Under the pieces are notes generated by a model. It did no database searches and had not been told where the DNA came from. It saw only the letters and a list, made by a program, of their open reading frames with translations. The position numbers and the translations under genes are program-made. Positions 47,719-51,361 of a stretch of DNA of 51,361 bases are shown here, piece by piece. The stretch is from positions 1 through 51,361 of the IMG/VR virus record IMGVR_UViG_3300032307_000952; one strand, written 5' to 3'. This DNA is from a virus. Each line of letters begins with the position of its first letter. Position 1 is the first letter of the stretch.

Positions 47719-48651
47719 ATGAATATAGAAAAGAGACCTGAATTAAAATCGATATTACATTCAAAAAGAGCCAATATATTTTATTTGCAACATTGTAAAG
47801 TTATGCAAAAAACTGGAAGAGTTCTTTATTTAACAAAGAATGATAATAAAAACTTATATTATAATATACCAATAGCAAATACAACATGTATATTGTTAGG
47901 AAACGGAACATCTATAACTCAAGCTGCAACAAAAATATTGGCTAAAGCTGGTGTAATGATAGGTTTTTGTGGTGGAGGCGGAACTCCTTTAATTTCAGCT
48001 CAAGAAGTTGAATGGATCTCCCCACAATCAGAATATAGACCAACAAAATATTTACAAAGATGGGTTAAATTTTGGTTTGATGATAACAAAAGATTTGTTG
48101 CAGCAAAAACAATACAGCAAAAAAGAATAGATTATATAAGAAAAATATATTCTTGTGATAAATTTTTATATGATAATAATATCTTTTTAAGAGATTATAT
48201 TGATGTTATAAATGAGTTTGAAAAAAACATAAATAAATCGGAAAATATAAATAAACTATTATCATACGAAGGTTTATTTACTAAAAAACTATATAGTATA
48301 ATTTCTGAAAAAACAAATATTGATTTTAAAAGAAATTATAAATGTAAAGACTCCGCTAACGAAAAACTAAATCATGGAAATTATCTTGCTTATGGTTTGG
48401 CGGCAAGTTCAACTTGGGTATTAGGTATACCTCATAGCTTAGCCGTACTGCATGGCAAAACAAGAAGAGGTGGTCTCGTTTTCGACATTGCAGATCTTGT
48501 GAAAGATGCTATAGTGCTCCCGTTGTCATTCATTTGTGCTTCTAATGAATTTACAGAATCTGACTTTAGAAAATATTGCTTACAATCATTTATTAGAAAC
48601 AAATCATTAGATTATATGTTTGACGTAATAAAAGAGATTTCAGAAATATGA
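47719..48651 (+). CDS. cas1: Type I-F CRISPR integrase Cas1
   Basis: A 310-residue Cas1 of the I-F group. Diagnostic parts are LKSILHSKRANIFYLQHCKV near the N-terminus, NIPIANTTCILLGNGTSITQ, IGFCGGGGTPLISAQEVEW and SPQSEYRPTKYLQRWVKFWF. The metal-binding catalytic residues are present: E184 in SYEGLFTKKLY, H245 in AVLHGKTRR, and D256/D259 in VFDIADLVKD. Cas1 inserts new spacers into CRISPR arrays in a complex with Cas2-3. The stop overlaps the next start by four bases. It is intact, so spacer acquisition may be active. Confidence 0.95.
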   Translation: MNIEKRPELKSILHSKRANIFYLQHCKVMQKTGRVLYLTKNDNKNLYYNIPIANTTCILLGNGTSITQAATKILAKAGVMIGFCGGGGTPLISAQEVEWISPQSEYRPTKYLQRWVKFWFDDNKRFVAAKTIQQKRIDYIRKIYSCDKFLYDNNIFLRDYIDVINEFEKNINKSENINKLLSYEGLFTKKLYSIISEKTNIDFKRNYKCKDSANEKLNHGNYLAYGLAASSTWVLGIPHSLAVLHGKTRRGGLVFDIADLVKDAIVLPLSFICASNEFTESDFRKYCLQSFIRNKSLDYMFDVIKEISEI

Positions 48652-49781
48652 TTGTAACATTCATTTCAAGATGTAACGGTAAGGCAATAAATAAAACTAG
48701 AGAAATATTGGATGCGTTTGCAATAAGAATAGGAGATTTTACTTGGCAAACGGCAATAACCCAAGAAGGTCTTGATGCGGTTTACTTATCTCTTAAAAAG
48801 AGTGCTTGTAAAAATACGGCAGTCTCTTGCCACAAAATAAAAGGAAAACAAATAACAGAAGTTATTTGGATTGTTGGATCAAAGTTAAAATTTAATTTAA
48901 ATGGAGAGTGTCCAGTAAATTACACTCAGAAAGATTTTGTTTTGGATTATTTAGATGAAAACATAAAACATATATACGCAAACTCTCATGGTCAAAACTT
49001 ATCAGAGCATTTATTTGCGGTTGGATTTCTATCATTATTGATTATTAATAACTTAGGAATTAAAGAAGAAAATATTAAAGAATGTTCATTTTTATCCGGT
49101 GCATTGCATGATATTGGAAAAGTAGATTATGCGTTTCAAAAATTTATTAAAAAAAATATTAAAAATATAGATACTCCAGTAGATTCATTAGAGGATGGAT
49201 CTCACATAGAAGATGGTTCAAAAGTTGATGGTAAGAAATTTTCTTTTGAAACACACCCTAGACATAATGAAATATCTTTAGTTTTATCTGAGTCTTATTT
49301 GAATAATACAAAAAAAGAATATGACGATCATATTTACCATTCAATTTTATATCATCATATGAAAGTTCTTAGAAAAGATCAATTTGATAAAAGAAAAGTT
49401 TTTAATGCAATAAAGAAAGAATGTGAAAGCATAGATGAACTATATTCTTTAGGTCAAAATGTAATTGGTGGAGTTCAAAGGATATGCGAATCTTACAATA
49501 AAAAAGGTTTGTTAAAAGATAATCTTTATAAAAGAATTACAAATATAAACAAAAATATAATAATACCTCCTGAAGGTAAAAATAAATCTAATTTTGACAC
49601 TTACAAAAATTATTATGAGTGCAAAGATGATATTGATAAAATAAAATCAAAAATAAAACAAAATTCAATTAACAATATATTAAGGTCAGTATTAATTTCA
49701 AGTGATAGGAAAATATCTAGAGAATCAGCTTCTGATCTTTCTGAAAGAATAAAAAACAACGAATTTGAGGATTTATTATGA
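48648..49781 (+). CDS. Cas2 fused to HD nuclease domain, without helicase
   Basis: A 377-residue protein equal to the N-terminal part of type I-F Cas2-3. Residues about 1-95 are the Cas2 domain: MIVTFISRCNGKAINKTREI, then RIGDFTWQTAITQEGLDAVY and AVSCHKIKGKQITEVIWIVG. Residues about 105-330 hold the HD nuclease: H121, GALHDIGK with H154-D155, H206 in RHNEIS, and H236/H237 in ILYHHMKV, so the metal ligands look complete. The frame ends after the HD part, where I-F Cas2-3 would continue into the helicase. The stop overlaps the next start (ATGA). It would act in adaptation and DNA degradation. Confidence 0.92.
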   Translation: MIVTFISRCNGKAINKTREILDAFAIRIGDFTWQTAITQEGLDAVYLSLKKSACKNTAVSCHKIKGKQITEVIWIVGSKLKFNLNGECPVNYTQKDFVLDYLDENIKHIYANSHGQNLSEHLFAVGFLSLLIINNLGIKEENIKECSFLSGALHDIGKVDYAFQKFIKKNIKNIDTPVDSLEDGSHIEDGSKVDGKKFSFETHPRHNEISLVLSESYLNNTKKEYDDHIYHSILYHHMKVLRKDQFDKRKVFNAIKKECESIDELYSLGQNVIGGVQRICESYNKKGLLKDNLYKRITNINKNIIIPPEGKNKSNFDTYKNYYECKDDIDKIKSKIKQNSINNILRSVLISSDRKISRESASDLSERIKNNEFEDLL

Positions 49782-51361
49782 ATAATCTAAAACAAGATAT
49801 AAAAAAATGTATTGATAATTTTAAATTAAAATATGGGGATTCTGAAAGGAATGCAAAGCAATCTATTGCTGCTGAAAATTTATTTAATGTAAAAAACAAC
49901 CAAAATTCTGATAATGACATTTGTGTTCTACAAGGTCCAGCCGGATGCGGTAAGACAAAAATATCATTAGAGTGGGCATTAAACTCAGATGCAAATAAAA
50001 TAATATGGGTATGCCCTAGAGTACAAGTTTGTATGAGTATATTTATGGAATTATCTAGCTCTGATTATCTTAATTATTCTAAGATAGAAATATTTACTGG
50101 TGATGATAAAAGAATATTTGAATCTGGCGAAATACATGAAACTCAGGAAGATGAGAAATTTTCTGGTGATATTGTAATTACCACAATAGACCAAATTGTA
50201 AATAAAATTACAACGCACAGGGATGTAGATTCTCTAGTTGAGTTTATGGAATCCCATGTTATATTTGATGAATTTCATGAATTAATAAATGTTAATCCTC
50301 ATAATATATTATTTATGGAACTTATTGAAAGTAAGAAACGCTTGGGGAGAAACAGCAATACCTTGTTACTATCAGCAACTCCAAATTATTTATTTTGTAA
50401 AAAGTTTTTAGATATTGATGACAGAAATATTATTAAAGTTGAAACTTTCAATCAATCAAAATATAAAATAAATATCATAGAATATGATGATGATAAAATA
50501 AACCCAATGATTACTTCTACAATAGAAGGAAATTCAATTGTAATATTTAATACTGCAACTGACTCTCAATTTTCTTTTATAAAAAATATGAAAAAAGAGA
50601 ATTCAATTCTGTTTCATTCAAAATTTTCTCTAAAAGATAGAATTGATATTTTCAATAAAACATATTCATCTTTTAAAAAAAATGGAAGTAGAGAGTTTGA
50701 AGTATTAAGATCTGGACCTTTAGTTGAGGCAAGTTTAAACATAACTTGCGATAAAATGTATACACAAATACATTCAGCTGAGCATATATTGCAAAGAATT
50801 GGACGCTTAGACAGGTTTGGGGAAAATAATTTTATAAATGAAATGAATATATATATTCCATTATCATTAACTGAAAACAAACAAAAAACAGGAGATGCAA
50901 AATTTCTAAATTCTTTAAATGAAAAAAATTCCGCTTATGCTTTTTATAAATTTTTAAAATTAAAAAGCATAGATGGTAAAGAAATATATTTAAAAGATTT
51001 GTATCAAATATACGAAGGTTTGTATAATGATTCTGCAAGCATTGAATTAATTAAAAAAGATATAATAAATTCTTTAAATAAGTCAATAGATAAAGCTGAT
51101 GAATTACTTGATTCGCCTATTGGTTTTCCAATTAAAAATAAAAAACAAAATAAATCAAAAAAGATAAGTAAAAAATCATTAAGAGGCGAAAATTATTTCA
51201 TTAATATGTCCGTACGTATTTGTGATGAAAACTTTAATTTAACAGATAGTGGAAAATATTGCGTTCCATTACCAGAATATTGTGATGATTTTTATGAAGA
51301 AGAGGAATTCAATATGGATTGTTTAACTGGAAATCCAAACGATGATGAGATAAATCAAATG
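49778..51361 (+). CDS. Cas3 helicase as a separate protein, 3'-truncated by window edge
   Basis: An open frame of 528 codons that runs off the window. Superfamily 2 helicase motifs are in order: Walker A GPAGCGKT (residues 53-60), DEFH box (D164-H167), SAT motif LLLSATPNY (S199-T201), and motif VI QRIGRLDR (339-346). There is no HD domain; that part is encoded by the upstream gene, whose stop overlaps this ATG. It would unwind target DNA marked by the Csy complex and pass it to the HD nuclease. csy1-csy4 and CRISPR arrays are expected downstream, outside the window. Confidence 0.9.
   Translation, partial: MNNLKQDIKKCIDNFKLKYGDSERNAKQSIAAENLFNVKNNQNSDNDICVLQGPAGCGKTKISLEWALNSDANKIIWVCPRVQVCMSIFMELSSSDYLNYSKIEIFTGDDKRIFESGEIHETQEDEKFSGDIVITTIDQIVNKITTHRDVDSLVEFMESHVIFDEFHELINVNPHNILFMELIESKKRLGRNSNTLLLSATPNYLFCKKFLDIDDRNIIKVETFNQSKYKINIIEYDDDKINPMITSTIEGNSIVIFNTATDSQFSFIKNMKKENSILFHSKFSLKDRIDIFNKTYSSFKKNGSREFEVLRSGPLVEASLNITCDKMYTQIHSAEHILQRIGRLDRFGENNFINEMNIYIPLSLTENKQKTGDAKFLNSLNEKNSAYAFYKFLKLKSIDGKEIYLKDLYQIYEGLYNDSASIELIKKDIINSLNKSIDKADELLDSPIGFPIKNKKQNKSKKISKKSLRGENYFINMSVRICDENFNLTDSGKYCVPLPEYCDDFYEEEEFNMDCLTGNPNDDEINQM

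Noticed and set aside
49740-49800. Frameshift breaking a normal cas2-3 gene
   Set aside because: The junction is a clean ATGA overlap at a domain boundary like many other gene pairs here, so a split gene is more likely; reads would be needed to exclude an error fully.
1-51361. Many minus-strand frames of 60-170 codons
   Set aside because: They lie opposite clear plus-strand genes, show leucine/phenylalanine/serine-rich composition expected from the reverse of AT-rich coding DNA, and lack ribosome sites and recognisable domains.
47600-51361. A CRISPR array next to the cas genes
   Set aside because: No direct repeats with regular spacing were found in or around the cas genes within the window; any array must lie outside it.
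1-51361. tRNA genes
   Set aside because: Intergenic gaps are all shorter than about 140 bases and none shows a cloverleaf with the T-arm GTTCRANYC pattern.

Overview
The window reads as one continuous piece of a large tailed double-stranded DNA bacteriophage genome. It is very AT-rich, every supported gene is on the + strand, genes are packed with 4-base stop/start overlaps, and the set includes terminase large subunit, portal, prohead protease/scaffold, major capsid protein, RecA/UvsX-like recombinase, single-stranded DNA-binding protein, RuvC-like resolvase and a primase core. The standard bacterial code fits (TAA, TGA and TAG all act as stops; ATG, GTG and TTG starts). The host cannot be named. 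Type I-F CRISPR-Cas is commonest in Gammaproteobacteria, which is only a weak hint. No tRNA genes and no gene-free stretch above 300 bases were seen.

Layout. 1-10.4 kb: a replication, recombination and accessory cluster (repeat-family proteins, macro domain, zinc ribbons, a possible UvsY-like mediator, RecA/UvsX, SSB, RuvC, DnaJ, primase core, sigma-region-4-like HTH protein). It is interrupted by two HNH homing endonuclease genes and contains two remarkable RNA hairpins. 10.4-31.7 kb: a long late/structural run with many unrecognised virion-type proteins, a CCA-adding-type nucleotidyltransferase, a ParB-like protein, TerL, portal, a lytic transglycosylase protein and a tyrosine-phosphatase-like protein. 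31.7-46.8 kb: prohead protease fused to a scaffold-like region, further virion proteins, a putative decoration protein and the major capsid protein. 46.9-47.7 kb: a LAGLIDADG homing endonuclease and a small HTH remnant. 47.7 kb to the end: the start of a phage-borne type I-F CRISPR-Cas operon, with cas1, then a Cas2-HD protein, then a separate Cas3 helicase that runs off the window.

Three points stand out. (1) The I-F cas2-3 gene, normally one long fusion, is split between the HD nuclease and the helicase at an ATGA overlap. (2) Three head-assembly genes (terL, portal, protease) each carry an intein, and free-standing homing endonucleases sit beside recA, terL and the capsid gene. (3) The protease/scaffold gene has a well-formed in-frame internal ribosome site, which suggests a lambda C/Nu3-like separate scaffold product. 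In addition, terminator hairpins followed at once by a TTGATATAT-type motif recur through the window and look like the phage's transcription-unit boundaries, and a small helical-hairpin module recurs in many otherwise unrelated virion proteins.
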